Shown here: positions 18,420-27,852 of the stretch, piece by piece
Layout of the letters: each line of letters begins with the position of its first letter
Position numbering within the stretch: position 1 is the first letter of the stretch
Origin: Hominilimicola fabiformis
Lineage (GTDB): Bacteria > Bacillota > Clostridia > UBA1381
Assembly (NCBI RefSeq): GCF_020687385.1
Contig: NZ_JAJEQM010000016.1
Span: forward strand, 1-64,000
Direction of reading: 5' to 3'
Length of the DNA: 64,000 bases
Notes under the pieces: model-generated
What the model saw: only the letters and a program-made list of their open reading frames with translations
Told to the model about the DNA's origin: nothing
Database searches by the model: none
Program-made: the position numbers and the translations under genes

Positions 18420-18448
18420 TTGAGAAATTTCGAAAAAAGTTATAAAAT
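18420..18448 (+). promoter_or_regulatory. Possible promoter of the PL11-like lyase
   Basis: TTGAGA (18420-18425), a 17-base spacer, TAAAAT (18443-18448). The AT-rich stretch offers other -10 choices, including TATAAT at 18454. Confidence 0.45.
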
Positions 18449-18483
18449 ATTATTATAATTATTTTTGAGGGAGAGATTTAATA

Positions 18484-21400
18484 ATGAACAGAAAAGTGAT
18501 AAGTGCGGCGGTTGCAGTTGCAATGACCGCCACAATGGGCAGTTTTGCCTTACCGGCAAACGCCGCGGAAGTTAAAACTCCGCAATATCAAACAAACGCA
18601 CGTCAAATGGAAAAGCTTAATCGTGGATTGATTGCTGTTAAGACAACGGCAGATACACGAGGTCAGGCAGTTAACGGTGTATATTTGAGTTGGAGATTGC
18701 TTGGTGACGAAAGTCTTGAAAATCAAGCATTCGATATTTATAAAAACGGTACAAAAATACATACAACAGGTGTACATGACGCTACAAACTGGATTGATAC
18801 ATCGGGTACTGCATCGGATAAATACAAGGTTGTAAAAGCGGGTGAGGACGCGTCTAAGGAAACTGAAGTTACACCTACTTCAAACAACAACTGTGCAAAG
18901 TCAAATGAGGTCGGAAATGGAAACAGTGAGAAAAATTCATTTACATATGTAGATATTCCTATTTCACGTCCTGATCCGGTAGAAAGAATGGGTGACGGCA
19001 AGATTTCAAATTATTACAATGTTGACAAAAGCCACGAAGGCGGTGCGAATGACGCGTCTGTCGGCGATCTTGACGGTGACGGCGATTATGAAATTGTATT
19101 AAAGTGGGACCCGACAGACTCAAAAGACAGTGCCGGTGCGGATTTTACAGGTAATGCATATATTGACGCATATAAGATTGATCCGAACAATGACGGTTAT
19201 ATGTGGCGTATTGATTTGGGTAAAAATGTTACATCAGGTGCACACTATACGCAATTCTTGGTGTATGACTTTGACGGTGACGGAAAGTCAGAAGTGGCAA
19301 TGAAAACAGCACCCGGTACGGTTGACGGCACAGGTCATTACGTTACGGAAGTCGGTGATACTGACGAAATCAGAAATACCGACAATACAAAATCATATAT
19401 AGGCACAAGCGGAAGATTAAAGGGTAAAAATCCGTTTACGCAGTATTTAACCATATTTGACGGCGAAACAGGTGCCGCACTTTATACAACGGACTATATT
19501 CCGTATGATGCGGCAGAAGATCAATATTGGGGCGACGGCAAGGCAAAGTATAACAGAAGTGAAAGATACCTTGCGGCAGTGGCTTATCTTGACGGTATTC
19601 ATCCGAGTATCGTTATGTGCAGAGGTTATTATCACGACTCTGTAATTCGTGCATATACATGGGACGGTACTGAACTTACAATGCAGTGGGAGCATAAAGG
19701 TAAGAAGAGTGCAAGTTCAACGACACTGTACGGACAAGGAAATCATAATCTTTCTGTAGGCGATATTGACAATGACGGCAAGGACGAAATTGTTTACGGA
19801 AGTGCCGCACTTGATGATGACGGTAAAACAGTTCTCGGAAATACAGGTCTTGGACACGGTGACGCAATGCATATGAGCGACTTTAATAATGACGGCACTC
19901 AAGAAGTATTTTCGGTAAAAGAGGAGGAATTTAAAAAGTATGCCGAAGATTTAAGAGTCGCAAGCACAGGAAAGCATTTTTGGGGTTCCGGAAAACTGAC
20001 TACATCAAGTGATAACGGACGTGGTGTTATGGATAACATTGATGATAGCTACGCAAAGGAACATTCAAATGCATTGGCGATAGGTTGGAGCAGCGGAATT
20101 GCGAATGCTCACGACTTAAACGGTGATGATGTTGCCGCAAAACCGGCTGGTGCGGGAAGCGGTACCTTTGATAATTTCCTTGTATATTGGGACGGCGATT
20201 TGAGCCGTGAGTTGCTTGACGCAAACATTATCCAAAAATATTATGCCGCAACAGGTACAACAAAGAGATTTTACGGTCCGTCAGACGGATACACACTTAC
20301 AGGCGGTTCTACAAACAACTACTCAAAGAGAAATCCTTCACTTGTTGCCGATATTTGGGGCGACTGGCGTGAAGAAATTATAATGCCGGTAAACAAAGGC
20401 TCGGCAACGGATCAGGCATATTTGAGAATATATACATCTACAATGCCTACAGATTACAGAATTACAACATTAATGCACGACTGCCAATACAGATTGTCGG
20501 TTGCGTGGCAGAATGTCGGATATAACCAACCGACACACGCAAGCTATTATATAGGTTCTGTGGCACTTGCAACAGACGAAAGCGGCAATACACTTAACTA
20601 TCTTGCACCGGCAGTACCTTATACAAAGGTGACATATTCGGCACCGGAGCAAGTAGCGGTTACGGGAATGACTTTGGAGAAAAAGTCAATAGAAGTTGAA
20701 AAAGGCAAGACAGAAACAATCAATGCGATTATCACACCCGAAAATGCGACAAGAAAAGGTATAACTTGGACTTCGTCCGATACAAACGTGGCAACTGTTA
20801 CAAACGGTGTTGTGAAAGGTATTTCAGCCGGAACTGCAACTATAACGGCAACAACCAAAGACGGCAACTTTACAGATACTTGTGAAGTGACTGTTATGCA
20901 AAATGCAGTTACGGGCATAAGAATTTCGGAAAAACTAATTGATTTGGGAATGGGTTACAAAAAACAAATTACCGCAACGGTAATGCCTGATGACGCTACG
21001 GATAAGTCTGTAGAATGGACATCGGAAAATCCTGAAATCGCAACAGTTTCGGACAACGGTACAATCACAGGTAAAAGCTACGGTAGAACGGTTGTAACCG
21101 CGACTACAACAGACGGCGGATATACCGCAAAGTGTGTGGTAAGAGTTAAACCGATAGATGTATTTGACGCAACGGGTAACAATGAGTTTGTATCGGAAAA
21201 TACTGATGCAAACACTGCCTTTACAGGAAGTGCCAACAGTGCGGTGATTTCTCAAACGGGTGCGTCTGACGGTGCGGAGGCACATAAAGATTTTGAAGTT
21301 TATGACAGCGGTAAGGTTGAGCTTGAATACAGACTTACAACAGGCGGTGTAAAGGTTGACGGTTCAAATTGGAACTGGACAGGACATGAATATACAATGG

Positions 21401-22707
21401 GAATGAAACTTCTTGACAGTGAGGGCAACAACATTGTGAATGTATATCAGCCGTATACTACAAAGGCTCAAAATTTGATGGCGCAAACTTCTGTCGATTC
21501 TGCGGCAACTGCTGTAACTGCATCAGGTTCGGGTTGGTCAAACAGCGGTAACGTTGTAGGCAATATTCAAGGTAGTTCAAAGCGTTGGAAAGTAAAAGTC
21601 ACATTGGATTATGATAATGATAACTGTACTGTAAAGGTTACAGGTACAGACGGAACATGGGGAAATGATGACGGCGTAATACAAAAAACATTTGCGCTAA
21701 AGGGTGCTAAATTCAAGACATTAAGTTTGTATACACAAAAAGACAGTGATTCGGCTACCTTAACGGCTTCGCCGAAAATTGAAAATCTTGTATACAGTAA
21801 GTCAACAACTGTTTCGGGTGTAACAGAAGAATTGTATAACAAAGGCGGAGATAGTAAGTTTACTGACAGTGATATAACAGATTGGACACAGACAGGCACA
21901 GATACGGCGACACTTACTTTAGACAGTGACAATAACCGTATTTTATACAATCCTGAAAAGCCAGGTGCTGAATACAGTGCAGAAAAGACTTTTGCCGTGA
22001 AAGATAATGCTATTGTAACTTATGATGTTGATTGGTATTTCGGAAGTGCAGTAGGCAGAGATGGTAACTTTGAATATCTTCAAATCGGTAATATTCGTCT
22101 TGGCTGGACAAACGGCTATAAGATGTTCCTAAGCACAGACGGCGGAGCAACATGGCTTGACAGCGACAGTGACGGCACAAATGACAGCATATTCAACGGT
22201 GCAAATCAAACATACACTAAGAATGTTAAAGTGACGGTTAATACTGCTACAGGTGTAGCATCACTTTGGTTTGACGGAACAAAAGTAGACGATTATACTA
22301 CAGAAAACGCGGCAAATGCTGTTAAATTCGGATTTACTCGCGCCGGTGCGGCACCTAACTGGGCTGTTCCGAACGGTATCGACAGAATTAAAGTGTCACA
22401 ATTTGTTCAAGGTGAAGAACCGCTTGAATTTTCAGAAGTGAAAGTAAGCGGAAAAGACGATAAGACTGCTACGGTAACATATGCGGTTGTTGATGAAGAT
22501 GTTGATGACATTTCATTGATAGGTGCATTGTATGACAAGGACGGTAAACTTGTTGAAATCAAGACAGTTCCTGTTGCCAATGTTGAAAAAGGCAAATATT
22601 TGAACAGTGAAATTGTTTTTGAAAACAGTATCAAAGAAAAAAATTTGAAAGTATTTATGTGGAATTCGCTTGGCAGTATGACAGCACTTTGCGAAAATGC
22701 TCAATAA
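18484..22707 (+). CDS. Secreted PL11-like rhamnogalacturonan lyase with Ig and carbohydrate-binding modules
   Basis: 1407 residues. In order: signal peptide (1-28, NAAE); an N-terminal Fn3-like PL11 domain (NRGLIAVKT, YLSWRLLGDE); and an eight-blade-propeller-type catalytic region (about 160-720) with repeated calcium loops DLDGDGD, DFDGDGKSE, DIDNDGKDE and DFNNDGTQE. Two Big_2 Ig-like domains follow (about 722-803, 806-890), then two jelly-roll-like binding modules (about 900-1110, 1115-1310) and a short Ig-like end. PL11 enzymes cleave the rhamnose-galacturonate backbone of pectin by beta-elimination. Together with the upstream acetylesterase it makes a rhamnogalacturonan-I module. It is much longer than minimal PL11 (about 620) because of the appended modules. 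Confidence 0.92.
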   Translation: MNRKVISAAVAVAMTATMGSFALPANAAEVKTPQYQTNARQMEKLNRGLIAVKTTADTRGQAVNGVYLSWRLLGDESLENQAFDIYKNGTKIHTTGVHDATNWIDTSGTASDKYKVVKAGEDASKETEVTPTSNNNCAKSNEVGNGNSEKNSFTYVDIPISRPDPVERMGDGKISNYYNVDKSHEGGANDASVGDLDGDGDYEIVLKWDPTDSKDSAGADFTGNAYIDAYKIDPNNDGYMWRIDLGKNVTSGAHYTQFLVYDFDGDGKSEVAMKTAPGTVDGTGHYVTEVGDTDEIRNTDNTKSYIGTSGRLKGKNPFTQYLTIFDGETGAALYTTDYIPYDAAEDQYWGDGKAKYNRSERYLAAVAYLDGIHPSIVMCRGYYHDSVIRAYTWDGTELTMQWEHKGKKSASSTTLYGQGNHNLSVGDIDNDGKDEIVYGSAALDDDGKTVLGNTGLGHGDAMHMSDFNNDGTQEVFSVKEEEFKKYAEDLRVASTGKHFWGSGKLTTSSDNGRGVMDNIDDSYAKEHSNALAIGWSSGIANAHDLNGDDVAAKPAGAGSGTFDNFLVYWDGDLSRELLDANIIQKYYAATGTTKRFYGPSDGYTLTGGSTNNYSKRNPSLVADIWGDWREEIIMPVNKGSATDQAYLRIYTSTMPTDYRITTLMHDCQYRLSVAWQNVGYNQPTHASYYIGSVALATDESGNTLNYLAPAVPYTKVTYSAPEQVAVTGMTLEKKSIEVEKGKTETINAIITPENATRKGITWTSSDTNVATVTNGVVKGISAGTATITATTKDGNFTDTCEVTVMQNAVTGIRISEKLIDLGMGYKKQITATVMPDDATDKSVEWTSENPEIATVSDNGTITGKSYGRTVVTATTTDGGYTAKCVVRVKPIDVFDATGNNEFVSENTDANTAFTGSANSAVISQTGASDGAEAHKDFEVYDSGKVELEYRLTTGGVKVDGSNWNWTGHEYTMGMKLLDSEGNNIVNVYQPYTTKAQNLMAQTSVDSAATAVTASGSGWSNSGNVVGNIQGSSKRWKVKVTLDYDNDNCTVKVTGTDGTWGNDDGVIQKTFALKGAKFKTLSLYTQKDSDSATLTASPKIENLVYSKSTTVSGVTEELYNKGGDSKFTDSDITDWTQTGTDTATLTLDSDNNRILYNPEKPGAEYSAEKTFAVKDNAIVTYDVDWYFGSAVGRDGNFEYLQIGNIRLGWTNGYKMFLSTDGGATWLDSDSDGTNDSIFNGANQTYTKNVKVTVNTATGVASLWFDGTKVDDYTTENAANAVKFGFTRAGAAPNWAVPNGIDRIKVSQFVQGEEPLEFSEVKVSGKDDKTATVTYAVVDEDVDDISLIGALYDKDGKLVEIKTVPVANVEKGKYLNSEIVFENSIKEKNLKVFMWNSLGSMTALCENAQ

Positions 22708-22722
22708 CAAATTTAAAAACAA

Positions 22723-22754
22723 AAATCGCAGACTATAAGGTCTGCGATTTTTTT
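22723..22754. terminator. Bidirectional-looking terminator
   Basis: AAATCGCAGAC (22723-22733) and GTCTGCGATTT (22740-22750) form an 11-bp stem followed by T-rich sequence on the plus strand. The facing Spo0E-like gene stops inside the stem. Confidence 0.9.
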
Positions 22755-22879
22755 AATGTGTTATTCAGTATGTTTTCGAGTTCTATTGCTTTTGATACGA
22801 CTTCGGGGTCGGAAAGACAATAATTTTTTTCAATTATAAGATTATCAAAATCTGTTTTCAGTTGTTTAATGTTGTTCAT
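22733..22879 (-). CDS. Spo0E-like 48-residue protein with altered motif
   Basis: A mini-gene: ATG at 22879, 8 bases after AAAGGAGC, stop TAG at 22733-22735. The peptide begins MNNIKQLKTDFDNLI and continues with YCLSDPEVVSKAIELENIL. This is the two-helix plan of Spo0E-like aspartyl-phosphate phosphatases (a first helix, LSDPEVV, then the SQELD helix). The usual S.ELD is replaced by AIELEN, so the Ser and the final Asp are lost. A consensus promoter lies upstream. Spo0E proteins strip phosphate from Spo0A; activity here is doubtful. Confidence 0.6.
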   Translation of the reverse strand: MNNIKQLKTDFDNLIIEKNYCLSDPEVVSKAIELENILNNTLKKSQTL

Positions 22880-22935
22880 TTATGTATGCTCCTTTCGATT
22901 ACACGGTTATATATAAACCACTGCTTGTTGTATTT

Positions 22936-22964
22936 ATTTTACAATATATGATAAAACTTGTCAA
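22936..22964 (-). promoter_or_regulatory. Promoter of the Spo0E-like mini-gene
   Basis: On the minus strand: TTGACA (22964-22959), a 17-base spacer, TAAAAT (22941-22936), about 57 bases before the ATG. Confidence 0.8.
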
Positions 22965-23018
22965 TATATTGTGGTATAAAAGGAGCAACTTTCGTGTTGC
23001 AGAAAACGACACAACCGT

Positions 23019-23816
23019 TTAAATTTCATTATCTTTCTTCGCTTTAACCTGTAAAACGACAAAAGCTGACACAGCGGCAATCATAAACAGTATTGCAACA
23101 AGCTGAGAAATGCCGAGAACATTTGGAATTACATATAATATATAATTCGGATTTCTCATACCTTCAAGAAACAGTCTGCCGAATGAATACCAGAAAATAT
23201 AGAAACAAAATACCTGCCCGTCATTCTTTTTTTTGTCACGAATCAGAAGAAGTATCACAAGTCCGATAACATTCCATATCGATTCATATAAAAATAATGG
23301 GTGAACAGGTGTTGCACCGTTTATGGACATACCGAAAAGGCTGTTTGTTTCACCGCCGTACACTTCGACGTTTACAAAGTTTCCGAAACGTCCGATTGCT
23401 TGACCGATAAAAAGACCTGGTGCACATACGTCAAAGACTTTGGCGATATTCAGCTTTTTAACCATGCAGTATATAACGGTTGAGATTATTGCACCGATAA
23501 TACCACCGTAAATAGCAAGTCCGCCGTTCCAGACTTTAAACATATCGGCTATCGAGTCAAATTCATCGAGTGCGAAAAGCACATAATATATTCTTGCGCC
23601 TATTATTCCGAAAATAAGTCCGAACAAGGCGATATCCCATACATTATCTTTTTTCACACCACGCTTTTCACAAGTTTTATAAACGAAAAATAATCCCAAA
23701 AGAAAACCCGAAAGAATGATAAGCGCATACCAATAAATAGGCTTTGAGCCTATTGAAAATGCGACAGGTGAAATGTTTAGAGAAATACCGAGTTTAGGAA
23801 AAGCAATGTTGTTCAT
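23019..23816 (-). CDS. lgt: Prolipoprotein diacylglyceryl transferase
   Basis: Membrane enzyme that moves diacylglycerol from phosphatidylglycerol to the lipobox Cys of prolipoproteins. The second ATG (23816) is chosen since AAGGAGGT lies 6 bases upstream; an ATG at 23822 would sit on the ribosome site. 265 residues with seven membrane helices, the AIYGGIIG loop and the signature IGRFGNFVNVEVYG. Its start region overlaps the tex stop, so the two genes are co-transcribed as tex-lgt. Confidence 0.96.
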   Translation of the reverse strand: MNNIAFPKLGISLNISPVAFSIGSKPIYWYALIILSGFLLGLFFVYKTCEKRGVKKDNVWDIALFGLIFGIIGARIYYVLFALDEFDSIADMFKVWNGGLAIYGGIIGAIISTVIYCMVKKLNIAKVFDVCAPGLFIGQAIGRFGNFVNVEVYGGETNSLFGMSINGATPVHPLFLYESIWNVIGLVILLLIRDKKKNDGQVFCFYIFWYSFGRLFLEGMRNPNYILYVIPNVLGISQLVAILFMIAAVSAFVVLQVKAKKDNEI

Positions 23817-23818
23817 AA

Positions 23819-25981
23819 TCATACCTCCTTCATAGTAAGTGAAATACGTTTTTTCGGTACGTCAACTTCAAGTACACGAACTTTCACAACGTCACCGACT
23901 GAAAGTACGTCGGTTGGGTGCTTGATGTATCGGTCGCATATTTGCGATATGTGTACAAGTCCGTCTTGATGAACACCTATATCGACAAATGCACCGAAAT
24001 CTATAACGTTTCTCACCGTTCCCGTCAGTACCATATCCGGTTTTAAGTCCTCCATTGAGAGAATGTCGCTTCTTAAAACGGGTTGCGGCAATTCTTCACG
24101 CGGGTCGCGACCTTTCTTTATAATACTGTCGGCAATGTCTTTTAAAGTTATTTCACCTATTCCGAGTTCTCCGGCTAATTTATGTGTATTTTCTTTCGAC
24201 AGACGTTGCTTTAAATCCGCAACTGTGCCGTCTTGAACGTCTTGTTCGGTATATCCCATATGTTTAAGCAGCTGCGCGGCGGCTTTGTAGCTTTCAGGGT
24301 GGACGGAGGTGTTGTCAAGGACGTTGTCACCGTCTGTTATACGCAAGAAACCTGCGCACTGCTCAAATGCTTTTGCACCGAGTTTTGGCACTTTCAAAAG
24401 TTCTTTTCTTGTATTGAATTTACCGTTTTCTTCGCGATATGTGATTATGTTTTTTGAAACGGTTTTGTTAATTCCGGCAACATATGCAAGCAGTGACGGA
24501 GAGGCGGTGTTAAGGTCGACACCGACACTGTTTACACAATTTTCAACCACTCCTCCGAGTGCCTCACCAAGTCGCTTTTGGTTCATATCGTGCTGATACT
24601 GTCCGACACCGATTGACTTAGGGTCAATTTTTACAAGCTCTGCAAGCGGGTCTTGCACACGTCTTGCTATTGAAACGGCACTTCTGAGTGCAACGTCATA
24701 CTGCGGAAATTCTTCGGTTGCAAGCTTTGACGCACTGTAAACAGACGCACCTGCCTCGTTTGTCATAATGTAAAATACTTCTCGGTCAATTTCTTTTAAA
24801 AGGTCGGAAATAAATATTTCACTTTCCTTTGAGGCTGTTCCGTTACCGATTGAAATTAAGTTTACGTTGTTTCCTAAAATCATATCCGTAAGAATTTTCT
24901 TAGCCTTGTCTTTGTCGTGGTTAGGTAATGTGCAGTAAACAACGTTGGTGTCAAGGACTTTGCCTGTTTCGTCCACAACCGCGACTTTGCACCCGGTTCT
25001 GTAACCGGGGTCAAAGCCCATAACGATTTTATCCTTAATAGGCGGTTGCAATAAAAGTCCCGAAAGATTTTGATTGAATACCTTTATTGATGCCTCCTCG
25101 GCATTTTCCGTAAGCATATTGCGTATTTCTGTTGATATGGACGGCGCGATGAGTCGTTTATAACTGTCCTCAGCGGCAAGTTTGACGTACTTTGTAGACG
25201 GTGATTCGTGTTTTGGAGTAAGTCGTCTGAAAAGATAGTTTGTGATTTTTTCTTCGTCAATATCAATTTTTACCGATAAAAATCCTTCTTTTTCGCCACG
25301 ATTTATCGCAAGCAATCTGTGGTTTGCAAGTTTTTTTATTGGTTCGGCAAAATCATAGTAAAGACGGTATACACTGTCGTCTTCTGTTGACGCTTTTGAA
25401 ACCAAAAGACCAAAGTCGATTGTTTTTTGACGAATATCTTTTCTGTATTCGGGGTTATCACTGATTTCTTCGGCGATTATGTCCATAGCACCGGCCATTG
25501 CGTCCTCACTGCTTTCAACATCTTTTTCGGCGTCGATAAAATCAAGCGAAATACTTTCTATATTATCATTCGGATTTTGTGCAAGGATAATTTCGGCAAG
25601 CGGTGCCAGTCCTTTCTCTTTTGCGATAGTCGCTCTTGTGCGGCGTTTTGGTCTGAACGGACGGTATATATCCTCAAGTTCCGATAATGTTACGGCATTT
25701 TCGATTGATTTTGCGATTTCAACGGTCAAATTTTCTTGCTCGTCAATCAAACGCAATATTTCTTCTTTTTTATCTTCAAGGTTACGTAAATATGAAAGTC
25801 TGTCGTAAAAATCTCGTAATATTTCATCACTTAGAGAGCCTGTTGCCTCTTTTCTGTAACGGGCAATGAAAGGAATTGTGTTTCCGTCATCAATCAGTTT
25901 TACAGTGTTTGTAACCTGTTCGGGGCGTAAGTTAAATTCAGACGTAAGCTGATTTATGATTTTTTCTTCTGATTTTTCCAT
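23819..25981 (-). CDS. tex: Tex family RNA-binding transcription accessory protein
   Basis: 720 residues from ATG 25981 (GGAGG upstream; a longer upstream extension in frame has no ribosome site). In order: N-terminal helical Tex domain, YqgF/RNase-H-like domain (GFDPGYRTGCK), helix-hairpin-helix repeats (NTASPSLLAYVAGI, FNTRKELLKVPKLG), and a C-terminal S1 RNA-binding domain (VLTGTVRNVIDFGAFVDIGV). Tex proteins associate with RNA and the transcription machinery. First gene of the tex-lgt operon, divergent from the mra cluster. Confidence 0.95.
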   Translation of the reverse strand: MEKSEEKIINQLTSEFNLRPEQVTNTVKLIDDGNTIPFIARYRKEATGSLSDEILRDFYDRLSYLRNLEDKKEEILRLIDEQENLTVEIAKSIENAVTLSELEDIYRPFRPKRRTRATIAKEKGLAPLAEIILAQNPNDNIESISLDFIDAEKDVESSEDAMAGAMDIIAEEISDNPEYRKDIRQKTIDFGLLVSKASTEDDSVYRLYYDFAEPIKKLANHRLLAINRGEKEGFLSVKIDIDEEKITNYLFRRLTPKHESPSTKYVKLAAEDSYKRLIAPSISTEIRNMLTENAEEASIKVFNQNLSGLLLQPPIKDKIVMGFDPGYRTGCKVAVVDETGKVLDTNVVYCTLPNHDKDKAKKILTDMILGNNVNLISIGNGTASKESEIFISDLLKEIDREVFYIMTNEAGASVYSASKLATEEFPQYDVALRSAVSIARRVQDPLAELVKIDPKSIGVGQYQHDMNQKRLGEALGGVVENCVNSVGVDLNTASPSLLAYVAGINKTVSKNIITYREENGKFNTRKELLKVPKLGAKAFEQCAGFLRITDGDNVLDNTSVHPESYKAAAQLLKHMGYTEQDVQDGTVADLKQRLSKENTHKLAGELGIGEITLKDIADSIIKKGRDPREELPQPVLRSDILSMEDLKPDMVLTGTVRNVIDFGAFVDIGVHQDGLVHISQICDRYIKHPTDVLSVGDVVKVRVLEVDVPKKRISLTMKEV

Positions 25982-26060
25982 TATGTATATCCTCCAAAAA
26001 ATAATGTTTTGCTTTGAAATTATTCTGTAACAATTCTGCAAATGAATTTTAAAAATTCTA

Positions 26061-26089
26061 TTCACAAACTGAAATATTTGTGATATAAT
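26061..26089 (+). promoter_or_regulatory. Upstream promoter-like site before the mra cluster
   Basis: TTCACA (26061-26066), a 17-base spacer, TATAAT (26084-26089). It lies in the 402-base gap between tex and mraZ and points toward mraZ, ahead of a 9-bp inverted repeat. Confidence 0.5.
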
Positions 26090-26161
26090 AGTAACAACCA
26101 CAATATATAGTGTGCAATTATGTAAACTCAACACCAAATATATATGTGATTAAAAATGCAG

Positions 26162-26194
26162 TTAAGCTAATTATATCCCATTTAGCTTAATTTT
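26162..26194. other. Inverted repeat in mra leader
   Basis: TTAAGCTAA (26162-26170) and TTAGCTTAA (26182-26190) are perfect 9-bp arms followed by TTTT on the plus strand. It could be a weak terminator for the upstream promoter-like site, or a protein-binding site. Confidence 0.4.
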
Positions 26195-26258
26195 ACAAGC
26201 AAAACAGTAAAATGAGTTAAAATGAGATGTACAAGCTGAAAAAAATACAAAAAACCTA

Positions 26259-26287
26259 TTGCACTTTTGATTGATTTAAGGTAAAAT
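26259..26287 (+). promoter_or_regulatory. Main promoter of the mraZ cell-wall cluster
   Basis: TTGCAC (26259-26264), a 17-base spacer, TAAAAT (26282-26287). The MraZ-box-like repeats start at its last base. Confidence 0.8.
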
Positions 26288-26340
26288 GGAGTTAATGGGA
26301 GCGAATTGGAGCGTTTGGGGTGACAAACGGTCAAATTGGA
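26287..26340 (+). promoter_or_regulatory. MraZ-box array (TGGR direct repeats)
   Basis: TGGA/TGGG occurs at 26287, 26296, 26307, 26316 and 26337. The first two and the next two are each 9 bases apart, which is the TGGG-N5 period known for MraZ operators in E. coli. The array covers the transcription start region, so MraZ binding would repress its own cluster. Confidence 0.7.
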
Positions 26341-26383
26341 GAGAGTAACCCATAAATCAATAAAAAGGCAGGTGACATTGAAT

Positions 26384-26827
26384 ATGGTAAATTTTGTTGA
26401 CGAATATCCGCGTCAGCTTGACGAGCGCGGAAGAATTATCTTGCCTGCCAAAGTTAGAGAAAATATGTCCGAAACAGTGTACGTTACACGTTCAATGTCA
26501 GATAAATGCCTTCAATTATACACACAAGAGGAATGGGATAAGATTTCTGAAAAGATTAATCAACTCCCAACTGCCACAGACAGAAATGCTGCGGCTTTTG
26601 TACGTTTGTTTTTCGGTAAGGCTACTTCAGCCGTTATAGACAAGCAAGGCAGAGTGCCAATCGCAAAGCGTCTGATGGAATATGCTAATCTGAAAAAAGA
26701 TGTTGTGCTTGTAGGTGCAAACACACGTCTTGAAATATGGGACAGTGAAGAATGGGATAGATACCAAGATGAACTTTCAGACGATATTATGATGGACGGA
26801 ATATTAAATTACGGACTTAATATTTGA
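26384..26827 (+). CDS. mraZ: Transcriptional regulator MraZ
   Basis: 147 residues from ATG 26384, 8 bases after AGGTGA. It has the two MraZ swapped-hairpin repeats, each with the DxxxR signature: DERGR at 13-17 and DKQGR at 86-90. MraZ forms ring-like oligomers that bind repeats at its own promoter and control the division and wall cluster. It is followed 57 bases later by rsmH. Confidence 0.96.
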   Translation: MVNFVDEYPRQLDERGRIILPAKVRENMSETVYVTRSMSDKCLQLYTQEEWDKISEKINQLPTATDRNAAAFVRLFFGKATSAVIDKQGRVPIAKRLMEYANLKKDVVLVGANTRLEIWDSEEWDRYQDELSDDIMMDGILNYGLNI

Positions 26828-26884
26828 TTTGAGGTTGTCGATAAAGTGTTGACGGTTCAAAAAATTAATTGAAAGGGAATCAAA

Positions 26885-27817
26885 ATGAAATTTAAACATA
26901 TTTCAGTATTGTTTGGGGAAAGTATTGACGCGCTGAATATTAAACCGAACGGTATATATGCAGACGGCACACTCGGCGGCGGCGGACATTCGCACGGTAT
27001 TTTGTCAACAAACGATTCGTGCCGACTTATCGGTATAGACCAAGACAAAGAGGCTATTGCGGCGGCAAAGGAACGTCTTAAAGAATTTGACGGCAGAGTG
27101 ACGTTCGTAAATCGCAATTTCAGCGAGATTAAGGATATTTTATCAGAACTTGATATTGATGAAATTGACGGTGCGGTACTTGATTTGGGCGTGAGTTCAT
27201 ATCAGCTCGATAATGCCGAAAGAGGTTTCAGCTATATGCACGATGCCGCTCTTGACATGAGAATGAATACGTCTTCGCCGAAATCGGCATATGACGTTGT
27301 AAATTCATATTCATGTGAGGAATTGATGCGTATTTTTTATGACTACGGCGAAGAAAAGTGGTCAAAGCGTATTGCGGAATTTATTTGTGAAAAACGTAAA
27401 ACAAAGCCTGTTGAAACAACATTTGAACTTGTTGAAATCATAAAGGCGGCAATACCGAAAAAAGCCCGTATGGAAGGCGGACATCCTGCAAAGAGAGTGT
27501 TCCAGGCGATAAGAATTGAAGTCAATAACGAACTCGGAATATTGGAAAATGCTATTAAAGACTTTGTGTCAAGCATAAAATCTGGCGGGAGATTGGCGAT
27601 TATAACGTTCCATTCACTTGAGGACAGAATTGTCAAAAAAACATTTCAGGATTTGGCAAGGGGTTGCACTTGTCCGAAAGAATTTCCGGTATGCGTATGC
27701 GGCAAGAAACCGGAAATTAAAATTATTTCAAGGAAACCGATTTTACCGTCGGAAGAAGAACTTGAATATAATTCACGTTCAAAAAGTGCAAAATTGAGAA
27801 TTGCCGAAAAATTATAG
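26885..27817 (+). CDS. rsmH: 16S rRNA (cytosine1402-N4)-methyltransferase
   Basis: 310 residues, ATG behind GAAAGGGA. The SAM-binding loop is [14 protein letters not shown] (about 23-36), followed by [11 protein letters not shown] and the typical [13 protein letters not shown] stretch. The C-terminus shows [11 protein letters not shown]. RsmH methylates C1402 of 16S rRNA in the decoding centre. Second gene of the mra cluster, as in most bacteria. Confidence 0.97.
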   Translation: MKFKHISVLFGESIDALNIKPNGIYADGTLGGGGHSHGILSTNDSCRLIGIDQDKEAIAAAKERLKEFDGRVTFVNRNFSEIKDILSELDIDEIDGAVLDLGVSSYQLDNAERGFSYMHDAALDMRMNTSSPKSAYDVVNSYSCEELMRIFYDYGEEKWSKRIAEFICEKRKTKPVETTFELVEIIKAAIPKKARMEGGHPAKRVFQAIRIEVNNELGILENAIKDFVSSIKSGGRLAIITFHSLEDRIVKKTFQDLARGCTCPKEFPVCVCGKKPEIKIISRKPILPSEEELEYNSRSKSAKLRIAEKL

Positions 27818-27852
27818 GATAGGCTAAAGGATAATTAAGGGAGAGAATTATT

